A stretch of 64,000 nucleotides of DNA, taken from Amia ocellicauda (lineage: Eukaryota; Chordata; Actinopteri; Amiiformes; Amiidae). Where the stretch lies: positions 22,608,339 to 22,672,338 of the forward strand of contig NC_089854.1 in the NCBI RefSeq assembly GCF_036373705.1, read 5' to 3'. Position numbers and translations under genes: made by a program. Below the pieces are notes generated by a model. That model did no database searches. It was given only the letters and a program-made list of their open reading frames with translations, and was not told the DNA's origin. This document shows positions 12,836 to 44,300 of this stretch, piece after piece (positions within the stretch are counted from its first letter, which is position 1; each line of letters begins with the position of its first letter).

Positions 12836-13900
12836 AATAAATGCTGTCACTGAGACCTTGACCCTGCTCTTGTTTACTGGGAGCAGCCAAGCTTGTAATC
12901 AGGTGAACGACAAACTCAACTGCACTTGAGAAACGCCAACACTTCACCCGGACTTTGTATCTTTTTGTTGTTAAATGACGATGACATTTTTCACAGCTCT
13001 GTAAGAGAAGCGGTACAGTCTTCTCCGTCTGTTTTTTTTTTTTTGGTGAAGGAGAAAATGAATGTACACTGGACCTGTTTGCACTTTGTCTCCTCTGCCC
13101 CGGAGACGCACTCTCGCACGGGCACCTCTCACAGGTGTTTATCATGACCTGTGGCGAGAGGAGTATTTGATTTCCTCTCCACTCCAAAAAGCTCCCAGAG
13201 CCGACACTAAAGCAAAGAGGAATTAAGTCCTGCAGTCCACAGGTGCATTGGCCCGGGAGTAGGCGAACGAGAGTGGGAAACCGCCTCCATGCAATTAATT
13301 AGTTTGATTTCCAAAAGCATCAACACACATTATTAATGTTAACAGCTGGCTTGATCAATATCACAACGCCTGGCCCAGCTGTTTGGTGTTAATAAGGTTT
13401 TGTCAGGAGAATTACCCAGAAATAGTATCTTAGCTGTGCATTTAAAGAACTGGCAGATCCATAGAAAAGCTGGCCTTTGAATTGCACAAACTTGGCAGAT
13501 TTTTTCTCTCTCTCTTCTCTTCCATCATAAATTTAGAAACACAAGGCGGGGAATAGATGTCCTCCTCATTTAAACAACCTGCACATCGGCTTAGTTTTTG
13601 AATGTATAATGAGACTGACTATTAGTGTCTCCTTTGAATTATTAAATGATACGAATATTGTACCGGTGCCGGAAAGCCTGTGTCAGTGTTTATATACACG
13701 GGCCAGAGGTTGGACAGATTGTACATCTTCTGAATGTTCTGTACTGTAAATCATCCACTACATTTTTTTTTTATCGTAACAATAAATGTTATTTCAATCA
13801 TGTAAATAATTGTATTGAACTTAACATATATATTTTAAAAAGTGTTTTCAGGGGTTTTGTTTTATTAAGGTGGAGAGGTTTTTCAATTTTACACAATAAA
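12836..13900 (+). terminator. Poly(A) signals downstream of MFSD6L
   Basis: AATAAA hexamers occur at 12836-12841, 13781-13786 and 13895-13900. They bracket likely 3' ends of MFSD6L, giving a 3' UTR of about 0.9 or 1.8-1.9 kb. Nothing in this stretch resembles a coding exon. Confidence 0.4.
13280..13420. other. AT-rich stretch with homeodomain-type cores, possible conserved element
   Basis: The stretch contains ATTAATTAG, ATTATTAATGTTAA and TTGATCAATATC with little repeat character. It resembles conserved non-coding DNA, but no alignment is available, so this is only a suggestion. Confidence 0.15.
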
Positions 13901-15149
13901 GTTGGTTGCAAAGAGAGATGTACTCAGTGTTTTGAACAACTGAACATCTGATTTCCTCGCTCAAGAACTCCTCTCTCTCTCCAGCTGGTGACTCATCGGG
14001 CCCGGCGCTCATTTGCGGTTGCTGTGGTGCAAGCTGATGAGCCCACATCCCCCTGCGTGTGACGCTGGTATATCATAGGTGCTGAGTGGACTGAGGTGAT
14101 GGTGTCACCCCTGCTCCAGTCCAGCATTGGGAAACTGTGCCACTCCTTCACCTGTTTAAATTGAAAGTGAGGACTTTGGAAATGATAGGAACTGAGAAAT
14201 GATCTCCAGTGTCACTGCAAGACTGGCGTTGCGTTAAGATGTGATTGTAATTCACACTGTGTGCGTTGCTTTGTGTGACAGTTTAAGAAACGCCTACCAC
14301 TGCTTTTTTTTTAACAGCCTGTGTATACTTTGTTCTCTATTCTCTGGTGACTGTTGAAACAAAGCATCTTTTTTGGGCCCACATCCTTCCCCTCTTCTCT
14401 CACCCAGTCCTTGTCGTGTTAACCATTTTTTGGTTGCAGCGATGTTTATTCCTCCCTGAGTGCCTGGTGTGTCTGAGCCACTGTAAACCACCGCAGTGTC
14501 GTTTTTATTAATCTGTGCTGTCAGGACGTCAGATCTGCTGGGTTATGTGGGGTAAAGTGTCTGTTGGAGAGCGAGAGAGGGGGGCGCCACATGCTCAATC
14601 AGGATTACTAAAAAGGCACCTTGGCCTTTGGCTTCTCACTGAGGTGTAGCATCCACAGACTGTGGCAAATTAACACTGAAATAGTCACCTGGAAACGGTA
14701 GTCAGCCTGGCTGCCTTCGAAGTCGAGATTCACCTGAAATGCCTCAACATGATATGAGATCATTTATGTATAATCTTGTTAATGTAGTCCTTATTGAGCA
14801 GTGTTATTGATTAGCACCTAAGTTGGCTTTTGTTATCAGTGCTGTACAAAACATAACCAATATACGTCTTAGCGGATGCTCTAATGAATTTTTCAGGCTT
14901 TACAGTGCAGGTTGCGATTGGTAGGATTACATGCTTGAGGTGCTGTATAGTTTCTATAGGACTTCTCTTTGAGCTCTTTTGCTTTCAGTAAGGATTTATT
15001 TATTTTCACAGTTGAGCCATTTTGTTCAGTTGTACTGCTGAAGCAGAACTCCTTGAAAGATCATCACAAATAAGCTGGTTCACTTTGTTCTTTCAGAGTT
15101 TCACTGTGTATACCTGTAGTGTCCTTCCAATTTAGTTTTTTATGTTATG

Positions 15150-15725
15150 TATTCTGAACAAAAATGTAAGCGCCACATGGAAAGTGTTGGTCCCGTGTTT
15201 CATGAGCTGAGATGAAAGATCCCAGAAATGTTCCATACGCACAAAGCGCTTATGCTTTTGTGCTCAGATTTGTTTACATCCCTGTTAGTGAGCATTTGTC
15301 CTTTGCCAAGATAATCCATCCACCTGACAGGTGTGGCATCAAGAAGCTGATTAAACAGCCTGATCATTGCACAGGTGCACCTTGTGCCGGGGACAATCCC
15401 AGGACCTCCACATCTGGCTTCTTCACCTGCAGTATTGTCTGAGACCAGCCACCCGGACAGCTGATGCACTGCGGGTTTGCACACGCAGAGGACTTCTGCA
15501 CAAACTGTCAGACACTGTCTCAGGGCAGCTCCTCGTCCTCCTCACCAGGGTCTGGACCCGACTGCAGCTCAGGTGGACATTCCTGCACTCAGCAGCCAAT
15601 TGCACGTCCCTCTAATGTTGAGATTTTGAATCCATAGATTAGAGCCTAATTATTAAAATTGACTGATTTTCCTTATTTGAACTGTAACTCCGTAAAATCT
15701 TAGAAATTGTTGCATGTTGTGTTTA
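15150..15725. mobile_element. Degenerate Tc1/mariner-type element with internal deletion
   Basis: The left end TTCTGAACAAAAATGTAAGC and the right-end remnant GAAATTGTTGCATGTTG resemble the termini of a fish Tc1-like family that starts TA-CTGAACAAAAATATAAACGC. Internal matches include GACAGGTGTGGCATCAAGAAG and GATCATTGCACAGGTGCACC. The copy is about 0.6 kb, so most of a transposase of about 1.2 kb is gone, and no long frame survives. The outermost right inverted repeat is lost. Confidence 0.7.
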
Positions 15726-15892
15726 GTTAGGGAGAAAACAAAACATGCTTTGTTCTTTTTCAAGAGGCTTTGATCTGCGTGGGTAAACTGTTTTTAATCC
15801 CGCACGACAAAATAGTCCGCAATTAAAAACACTTCTCTTTGATGTCCCACGGATTGCAAATGCTGTGAGTCACGGACACTTACGAGTGCTCT

Positions 15893-15904
15893 CCGGCAGG
15901 GGGC
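15893..15904 (+). promoter_or_regulatory. Possible CTCF-type site in a GC-rich patch upstream of BMERB1
   Basis: CCGGCAGGGGGC followed by GCCAGAG fits the CTCF core CCASYAGRKGGC with one mismatch. It sits in a short CpG-containing stretch (about 15880-15990), 300 bp before the first recognised BMERB1 coding exon. Confidence 0.3.
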
Positions 15905-16191
15905 GCCAGAGCCTCGCCCGGCAGCGCCCCCATGTCCGCCTGTGTGCTGAGCCCCAGCCGCAGATCCCACACACCCTGTGCAACAGCTAAGCAGATGTCA
16001 ACATCAGCACGTTGTTCGGCTTTTTCCATTGCTGTATTTGTGCATTTCTTTAGGCACGGGCAGCACGGTGTCTGGTCGCCATGTCTCTAAATCCGCATAG
16101 CGTCTTCTGAGAACCGCTCATATTTTGTATTATCATTTCAGTTTGCTGGCTGAAATTGCCAGTTGTTGCCAGCTGCTGCAAGTGTGAAGAC

Positions 16192-35335
<19,144 letters not shown>

Positions 35336-37560
35336 CCGGGCTACTGTTGAACACCGAAGCCAGGTTTTTGGGGACAGAGGGACCAGTCTAGAGGCGTAAT
35401 GCATGGGGGTTGAAGGACTCTTGAGAGGAGAGGATGAGACCTACTGATGTGCATGCATTGGCCTCGGGAGGGAATGAACAAGCAGTTAGGATAGAGAGTG
35501 TACATTTGTATGTGTGTCCAAGCGATATGTGTTCTCTGACTGTTTCCATCGTTCAAAAAAAAAAAGCATTGTTTGTTCCCCTAATTGGTCTGCTTTCTGA
35601 GGAGCTGTCCATCGTTTCTACTCCAGTGACTTTGAGCTTCACGTTTTATTGCACACAAAATGCACACGGGAGGAGAATGTCTCGTCAGTAAATAAAGCTA
35701 TCGGAGTTAGATGTGATCCTTCGTCATCGCCGCTCACACTTTCGTTTGCCAGCTTATATGTTTGTTGATGAGAGACACTGGTACATCAGCCATTTCAGCA
35801 TATTTTAATTGATAAAATTAAATATTATGTCTGTGCTCTTTGATGATATAAAGGTTTTCCCCTAGTTGAAGTGTAATGGAGTTGAGAAGAGTAATCAGAA
35901 AATCGTTCATGGGAAAGCAAGAGATTTGTACATACTGTGGTCAAAGAATAAAATAAGTTGGCATTTATCTCTGGCAGTATTGAGAGTGAAAATGGTTTTC
36001 AAAGCAGTGCGGTCCTCTTGTACTATTGACAAAGGAGGATGTTTTTGTCATTCTTGGAAAATAATTATCAGGGTCCTTCAATACTGATTCAAGACGCCAA
36101 GTGATGTAATAGATTGGTGTCCTCCAGCGTCAAGATCTAAATTAAAGTGTCTGGTCAAAAGTGCCGCACAAAAATGTACACTGAATATCAGATTCACGGC
36201 AAAGATTTTTTTCCTTTCGCTGACAGCACTTTGATCCGTGCAGGCGTCTCTTGTTTTGGCAGTGACACGACACGGGACTCCAGACTGACACTCCAGGCAG
36301 TTTTGTGCTGACACACCATTCAGCTGGACTTGTTCTTTGGTTTCCCGTGACATAAATGCTAGCCTTGTCAATGAAGCCCTGTCCTTTCTGTGCTCTTCAT
36401 ATAATCAAGAGTCAGACTCCCTCACGGTTGCTGTCAAAAGGTTTCCTCCACAAAGTGTTGGGTGTAGCTCTGCTTTAATTGTGTTTTGGTTCACTTTGTT
36501 TCTGTCGTCGTTCCACGTATCTGTTCTTACCCTCTGGAAACTGAGATTAGATTATTTTTTCTCCCTCTCTCTCTCTCATTGCTGTAAAATGTCAGTTGTG
36601 GTGGTAATATGATACGGTAGATTTAAAAAAAGAACAGTGTTATTCCTTTTGGACATTAAGATCAAACTGAAAACGCTATCTTTCTGATTAACGGCTCTGT
36701 CCAGAGTATGAGATGTGTTTGTTTTGGATAGCTAAGAGGTGGCTTTTGTACCATATTCTCATGTAGTGTCAGTCTTCACCCCCTGGTTTGTGCGGTTTGT
36801 CACATCTGTGTTCTTCAAGCTTTAAATGAACCAGGGCATTGAGAAGGTCATTGATTTGGTAACTCCGTAGTTTTTGTTCAGTCTATAAAAGCTGGTCTGA
36901 CAAAAAGAGGATGTTACCTTCTGATGGTCTTCTTAAACCCAGGGGAACAAGACAGCTTTTCGCATCTCTGCTACACAATGTCTGTACCACCATTAAGATA
37001 GTATTAATATACCTGTTTTAATGGCGCTGATGTTATTTTTGCACATTTCTCTGTACTACATGTTTGTCGAGCGAGTTGTGCACCGAATGGTATTGTAACA
37101 TAGTGTTGGATGGAAGACTTATCTTGTCTCAAACAACAGAATCCATCAAGGAGAATAACTTGCTAATTGATCTACTTATATGTAATGTTTGAAGGCTGCT
37201 TGAATCAATTGTCCTGGATTAATTCTTCTTTTAGTTTCCAGTGTTTCTCTGATTGTAAGCACATCTTTATCCAAAGGGAAAGACATGTGGATAGCCTTTC
37301 TAAGTATATGTATCATTTGAGTCAGACTGCATGCTTGAACAAACCGTGTTGAACTGTGTCTGCTCTGTGTATGTGTATGAGCTAATGTACTTAGTAGCTG
37401 TATGTAATTGTGCAAATGAAGTGTGAATGCGAGTGCCTTGACTTGTCTTGAATACAGACCTGTACCTTCCCCCTGTATTACCTGACTGGGTATTTTGTAA
37501 CTGTAAGTATCACAAGTAAAAAATGCAAAAGAAAAACAAAAAACAAAATGGCTGACGTGA
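35336..37560 (+). other. Probable BMERB1 3' UTR
   Basis: Poly(A) signals AATAAA occur at 35691-35696 and about 35947-35952. Further downstream, to about 37500, the sequence is T- and TG-rich with no repeats or coding potential, so a longer 3' UTR is possible. Confidence 0.4.
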
Positions 37561-40090
37561 TTGTGTTTTGAGTGTGGTGAAATGATGCGTGTCCATTTTC
37601 TGCACTTTTCCTGTCGTGACGGGGTGGTACAGTATGGCAGACATGATCTCAAGTAGTCTGACCTTTTGTGATGTAAAATACCTGTAGTGCATTAAGGTGA
37701 AGAACTTTAAAAGCCCGAAACAGATTTAAAACAAGAAACGTATTTGCTCAGATACCTCAGTATCCCAGTCTCCGCTTTTATAATGTCTGTTGAGTTCTTT
37801 CCCTTCAGTTCAAAGTGCTTTCTTCCAGCTCAAAGGTACGCAAAGTCACGCACTCTTTCAGTCTTAACCTTGTCTTACCGTTCAGAGTTTGCGGCGAGTT
37901 GTGCTTAACTGCTCTCTGCTTTTATCCCGCTGGGAGATTTTTTATTCTCCTTGTTTCGATCTGACAAGCTTCCTTAAGTGCACCTGTGAAAATCCTTAAA
38001 CGCTCCTAATTTGCCCACTCGTCCGTTTGTCAGCAAACACACGCGAAACCTCGGTCTGAGCAGTGGGAACTTGCAAATCCCCGCTCGGCTCGGCGTGAGA
38101 GTAATGAGGCAGCCAGCCGGGCCGGCACATTTACTAGACCCCTGAGAAGGACTGACCTCCTAAAGTCCTGTGTAGATAGATTAGGGAATATTGTGGGGGG
38201 AAAGAGACAACTGATTTGAGTTTAACCAGCAAGTCACACGGAAAGTTCCTTCCTCACATTAAGCTCATAAAATACCAACATGCCTCCTGAAAAACACAAA
38301 CACACCAGGTGGACCCGCTCGGCACACACGTGTTCAGCACAACGCCGAGGCAGACTTTCTCTTCCGTTACGAGAATCGTCAAGCAGTTGCCAAGGTGAAC
38401 GCCTGGCGGATCCGGCGCCGAAGCTCAGATTAATCCTTTGTTTATTTATTTACCCTTCTCCGAAATGACTCATCCCAAGCGCTGCCCGCTGTGCTAAGGA
38501 CCATAATAAGGTTATTAGGATGCAGCAAGTTGACAACGCCACTACAACTGTGTGGGGTTGATCGCTTTTTCATTAGGTAATCAAAAAAAGCTAAATGCAA
38601 GTGCTTCATCAACTGCAGTATCCCCTCTGGACTGTGTATGTATATATATTGTATGTATGTATGTGTATATATATATATCCACCACTGCAGTAATTGGCAA
38701 TTGGCATCCTTCTTCTGAATTAAGCATCTTGAGTCTCCAAACCAGGGAGCGATCCATTCCCCTGCAGACATGCCAGATGCATTCAGAGGATTTGCTTGTT
38801 TAATCTCCGTTTTGTGCCTGACTAATACATCTTTGTTCCTGAACATTTTTAACAGAGGATTTCTTGCCTGAAAGGGAAGTTAATTAATTGTTTTATTTAA
38901 TTATTTATTGTATTGTGTGGCAACAGCGTGCGATCTGAGCAGATACGGAGTGACACACATCTCTTTTTGTTCACCATTTCTCAGTCGATGGCCTTAGTGT
39001 TTGCTTTAGTTGGTTATTTTTCTCGCCTGCTCACATTCCTCCCGTGACACAAGTCTGTCCTTCCTGGGCTGGAGTTGAAATCTGGCCTAAAAAGAGAAGG
39101 AGAAAGAGAAAAAGATAAACAGACCTGCTCACCAGCCCAGGACTCTCATTGAGAGGTGTGATTTATTGATTACAGATTATTGGCCAAGTCCTTGACTACT
39201 TGGGTCCCCTTTATTATTTCTCCGGCATTCTGATTATTAAAATAATACATAATCATTTGTAAATACTGTTATAAAACCATTTCAATTTGTTTTTAAAGAC
39301 ACGGTGAGTTTTTATTTCTCTAATTTAGTCCTACCATGTAGAAACTTCATGATTCAACATTATAATTATTATAAGTTTCACCAAGTACATAGAAAAGAAA
39401 AACACAAATAAAAACTCTCAGCACAATAACAACTAGGGATAAACGTAGTGAATTAAAGGAAGCTGCTGTGCATCTCAAAACTCTAAACGAAAGAAGAGCC
39501 CACTTAGACCTCCAATAAGCAAGATTTGCTTTTTTTAATTACAGTGCGATTTACACTTTGAATCTCCTGCATTATGTTTGTGTGCTTGTGATGCCATTTC
39601 AACGCTACAAAACTGTTTTAATGTGCCTTCTCGTGCATTTCTTCTGTTCCAGGGAAAAATAAAAAGACAGCATCGTGTGTCGGTCATCTCTGATCTCGCT
39701 CAGCCCTGTGTCTCGGTCGTGTGCGGCCCCACAGGCGTGTTGTGCGAATGAGTTGATTAAGCCTCTCTTCTCTCTCCGAGCTGCGTTGGTGTTCGCGGCG
39801 CGCAGCAGTGACAGGGAAGTCGGAAGGAGCAAAACTATCCGCTGTAATTGGACGACCTTTGACCCCGTCCTTGCAGCCTCCTAATGTGGTAGTCTCCACT
39901 GTAGTCATGACGATAACCCCAGATGCCGGGTTATATCTGATAATGCCGAGCAACAGCAGTTGCCAATTTTGCTCGTCAAAGTAATCATTTCACATTTAAT
40001 TATTGTATACCGCAGCGGGGGATGACTCAGACCTCAGCTTTTGATAACGATTTGATGTTATGTCCTCTTTATAGTTTAAATGCAGTCGTA
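37561..40090. other. Intergenic, no gene seen
   Basis: Apart from a simple repeat near 38640 this stretch holds no exon with supported splice sites and no recognised mobile element. Confidence 0.5.
38636..38681. repeat. TATG/TA-rich simple repeat
   Basis: Alternating TGTATATATAT, TATGTATGTATG and TATATATAT blocks. Confidence 0.8.
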
Positions 40091-40092
40091 CA

Positions 40093-40125
<33 letters not shown>
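40093..40125. repeat. (TA)n tract, left of transposon
   Basis: The same kind of tract continues to the right of the element (41347-41367), so the transposon split a TA microsatellite. Confidence 0.9.
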
Positions 40126-40128
<3 letters not shown>

Positions 40129-41346
40129 TCACCTAAAGGATTATTAGGAACACCATACTAATACTGTGTTTGACCCCCTTTCGCCTTCAGAACTGCCTTA
40201 ATTCTACGTGGCATTGATTCAACAAGGTGCTGAAAGCATTCTTTAGAAATGTTGGCCCATATTAATAGGATAGCATCTTGCAGTTGATGGAGATTTGTGG
40301 GATGCACATCCAGGGCACGAAGCTCCCGTTCCACCACATCCCAAAGATGCTCTATTGGGTTGAGATCTGGTGACTGTGGGGGGCAGTTTAGTACAGTGAA
40401 CTCATTGTCATGTTCAAGAAACCAATTTGAAATGATTCGACCTTTGTGACATGGTGCATTATCCTGCTGGAAGTAGCCATCAGAGGATGGGTACATGGTG
40501 GTCATAAAGGGATGGACATGGTCAGAAACAATGCTCAGGTAGGCTGTGGCATTTAAACGATGCCCAATTGGCACTAAGGGGCCTAAAGTGTGCCAAGAAA
40601 ACATCCCCCACACCATTACACCACCACCACCATCCTGCACAGTGGTAACAAGGCATGATGGATCCATGTTCTCATTCTGTTTACGCCAAATTCTGACTCT
40701 ACTATCTGAATGTCTCAACAGAAATCGAGACTCATCAGACCAGGCAACATTTTTCCAGTCTTCAACTGTCCAATTTTGGTGAGCTTGTGCAAATTGTAGC
40801 CTCTTTTTCCTATTTGTAGTGGAGATGAGTGGTACCCGGTGGGGTCTTCTGCTGTTGTAGCCCATCCATCTCAAGGTTGTACATGTTGTGGCTTCACAAA
40901 TGCTTTGCTGCATACCTCGGTTGTAACGAGTGGTTATTTCAGTCAAAGTTGCTCTTCTATCAGCTTGAATCAGTCGGCCCATTCTCCTCTGACCTCTAGC
41001 ATCAACAAGGCATTTTCGCCCACAGGACGGCCGCATACTGGATGTTTTTCCCTTTTCACACCATTCTTTGTAAACCCTAGAAATGGTTGTGCGTGAAAAT
41101 CCCAGTAACTGAACAGATTGTGAAATACTCAGACCGGGCCGTCTGGCACCAACAACCATGCCACGCTCAGAATTGCTTAAATCACCTTTCTTTCCCATTC
41201 AGACATTCAGTTTGGAGTTCAGGAGATTGTCTTGACCAGGACCACACCCCTAAATGCATTGAAGCAACTGCCATGTGATTGGTTGGTTAGATAATTGCAT
41301 TAATGAGAAATTGAACAGGTGTTCCTAATAATCCTTTAGGTGAGTG
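40126..41346 (-). mobile_element. Apparently intact Tc1/mariner transposon of the DD36E (Incomer-like) type
   Basis: A 1221-bp element inserted at TA inside a (TA)n tract, with TA on both sides (40124-40125 and 41347-41348). Its ends are perfect 29-bp inverted repeats: CACTCACCTAAAGGATTATT followed by AGGAACACC on the left, and the exact reverse complement on the right. It holds one uninterrupted transposase frame on the minus strand. Perfect ends plus an open frame indicate a young copy. Confidence 0.95.
40158..41198 (-). CDS. Tc1/mariner transposase, full length, DD36E catalytic triad
   Basis: A 346-residue protein for cut-and-paste transposition at TA sites. The N-terminal paired-type helix-turn-helix region (about residues 10-110) has SISQSVQLLGFSRTTISRVY in its first HTH and RRMGRLIQADRRATLTEI in the second part. 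The RNase H-like catalytic domain follows, with D155 (WSDESRF), D246 (QQDNAPCHK) and E283 (NPIEHLWD). I count 36 residues between the second D and the E, against 34 in Tc1 and Sleeping Beauty. A glycine-rich stretch (GGGGVMVWG, about 190-198) lies between the first two acidic residues, as usual. The ATG starts MGKKGDLSNSERG and the frame stops 32 bp inside the left element end. No defect is visible. Confidence 0.95.
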   Translation of the reverse strand: MGKKGDLSNSERGMVVGARRPGLSISQSVQLLGFSRTTISRVYKEWCEKGKTSSMRPSCGRKCLVDARGQRRMGRLIQADRRATLTEITTRYNRGMQQSICEATTCTTLRWMGYNSRRPHRVPLISTTNRKKRLQFAQAHQNWTVEDWKNVAWSDESRFLLRHSDSRVRIWRKQNENMDPSCLVTTVQDGGGGVMVWGMFSWHTLGPLVPIGHRLNATAYLSIVSDHVHPFMTTMYPSSDGYFQQDNAPCHKGRIISNWFLEHDNEFTVLNCPPQSPDLNPIEHLWDVVERELRALDVHPTNLHQLQDAILLIWANISKECFQHLVESMPRRIKAVLKAKGGQTQY

Positions 41347-41369
41347 TATATATATATATATATATACAG

Positions 41370-44300
41370 GGTACTGTTTAATGTCCGAATCTGTGTCCTG
41401 TCTTGTAATGTAATGATACACTGGGCAGGAAAACGCACCTCAATCAAAGTACAATCTGAGAAACAGGTGTCCACCAATTTCTTCATGTAAAACATAGATG
41501 GAGATGGATGAATTTGAAAGCTTTCAACTTTTTATTCCCCACATGTTCCACATTTGCATTACTGTTGAGACTGGCAATGTTAGTGTTGCATTGGAACAAC
41601 TTCCCTCGGGGACATGAACACTCACTGGAAAGCATATTTCGACTTTTCATTCTCCGGCACACCCGAGCCCCGACTAAATTAAACCAGGTGAAATAAAACG
41701 CTCATTGACTTTCACTTCCTTCTAATTGCTGGTGAGCGAAATTAGCTTGTGTGTTTGCCGCATAGTCTTCGACAGTTAATAAATGTACCCACCTTGATTA
41801 TTCACTTTGCCGATCTAGAACCGATTTGATCGGCTTGATTCATTCTGCCCTCACAGTGCTGTAATTGAAGGGTGCACGAGACACTGCATTTATGTTGGTC
41901 TTCTTTCAATCTCATCCACAGGCCTTGCAGAAGTGGCAATCATGAATGAATTAAACGGTGCGAATGACACTGACAACTTCCGCAGAAAAACTCCCCATTC
42001 ACTGTGACGTTTCAAGACTTGGAAAAGTCTCTGAATATGGGGGTCTGGCGATGTGATGAAGACGATAGCCACAGCTCCTTTAACTGCAGTCAAGTCTTTT
42101 GCTATTTGATTTATCTCTGGCTTACTGCCGTGCTGTTCATGTTACTACAGCGCTGTGGTGATATGGTGCTCTGTGGTTGTTCCACCTTTGTCTCGATTTA
42201 ATTACTATCCTGCTTAAGTACTGCAGTAAGATCAGCACACACATCCTAGTTGGGTCAAAAGGATGCAAAATAATCACTGATGTCAGATTCGCATAGCTCT
42301 TAGAAAAGCAACATGTAGTAAATTAGTAACCTAGAGCAAATGCAAATCCCTGCCATTCACGGCACACAGTAGGTGTCCCTTAGAAACATTTCTTGGCGAC
42401 AGCAATTCTGTGGACTTATTAGTGTCGTACAGCCCACTGTAATTGTTGCCCTTAGTGAGAAGACAGGCACTTTTTTGTGAATGAATCATCTTGTAATAAC
42501 TGCATCTCTTTCTTTTTCCTGCGCCGGCAGCACTGTAATGTTTTTGTTCTGCTCGTGTTAGCATCCTGTGTCCTGCAGCTCTAACCAGCCCTGTCAGTGT
42601 GAGAGACGTGTGAGCGGACACACAACACGAAGGCCTGCACAGACCAGGCCGTGTTTCTCTGAAAGGGTTGTTTTGTAAGAAGCTAACGATGTGTAAGTGC
42701 GAAAATTACCTGGGTGGTTTCAAAGGTCATCTCTATGTGAAAATGTGAAACATGGGTTTTAAGAAGCTGAGCCCATGAAGTGATTCTCCTGTGTAATCAT
42801 GGTGATTTGGCTGTTGACATTAGCTTTACTATTTCTTCCACACAATAATGTTTGCACTGCTGTTTGTTTGTGAATTAAATACCTGCATAAAAGGGATATT
42901 TTAATTGATCTTAAAAGTCTAATGACAGCTTGCTCTAGTTTCTTTTTATTATTAGCTAGCAAATGCTACAACTGCAATATTTCATTGTTATTAAATATCT
43001 GTCCATAGAATAGAAATGTAATTGATCCCGAGCTGGCCCAGAATATGAAACCAAATGCACACTGACATTTATCTAATGAGAGCAGACTTTTTGATCATTG
43101 TGGCCATATAGATATTATGACTGAGAGGCCTTTGAAAAGTTTAGTTGTTTTTTTTTGCTTCCCCCTATTCAAGTCTGTCAGGATCTTAAACGGAGAAGCT
43201 ATCGCTATCAATAAATAAATACACACATACATAAGAAAGAAATTGTAAGTAGATAATAAGAAGACCCTGCTCTTTAATACTGGTGTCTAGCAGAAGACGG
43301 GGATTATTCTGCCCTCGGACGTTCAATGACACCTGTTTTGTCTGGAGCTTCAGTACCGTAATAACCACTTTTAGTTCTACATTTATATTCGTGAAAGGTC
43401 TTAATTAGTTTACTGGTTGATGATCAGTTGGAGTTCAATATTTTAACACAGGAGCGTTTGAATTTAAGTAGCTGTTTGTACAGTTTCACATTTGGATCTG
43501 TTAAAACGTTGTGTCTTCAGATTCTCCTGGGAATCTGTAGACAATTATGCTCTAACCATCAGATACCTTTTTTGTTTTCCTTCTTTTATAGTATATCATA
43601 ATCATGAATCGGCACAGAAAGTAATGTTGATTTGTTAGTCTTGCCTCAGAAATTATTCTTTAATACCAAATGAGATGTTATAAATCTTCCCCTCCCACAA
43701 GTGTAATCTCTTTTCATATGTCAGTTTGTCCCCCAACTCATTTTGGTTCACAGATGCTGCTGCAGATACAGTGCAGTCATTTATAAAGCTTTAGTTTCTG
43801 TGTCAGCAGCAGTTTTATTTTTTATAATTGGATGAAACATAACTGTATCATCCTCCGAGTGTTGGTCTTAATGCGATAATTATTTTCTTCATTTCATCTC
43901 CTCTCTTCCCACTCTTTCTCTCTTTCTCTCTCTCGGTTGTCAGGGCCTGATTACCTGCTGAATCATTGCAGACAATACCATTTAATAAATTGAAGTAAAT
44001 TAGAAGATTGTTGAACTGCGACCCTGCGAGATGAGAATCAATAGCAATGGTTACAGTTTTTAAAACGCTGAGAGGTGAAGAGATTCATTTCGATTCCTCA
44101 TTGATGGTGAAGCCCTTGTGTTGCGAAGGCTTGCATTAATTAATCGCTCGCAAGGCCTTTAGGTGTCAATGTTTCTCCAGAAAGTGAAAGTTGAAAGTGT
44201 CCAACAGCGTGTCCATCCGGTTTTCATATTAAACGGAAGACGTTCATGCGTTTTGCATCTCTGTTTAGGTTTCAGTGCTTAATACAGGTGATCCTGTATT

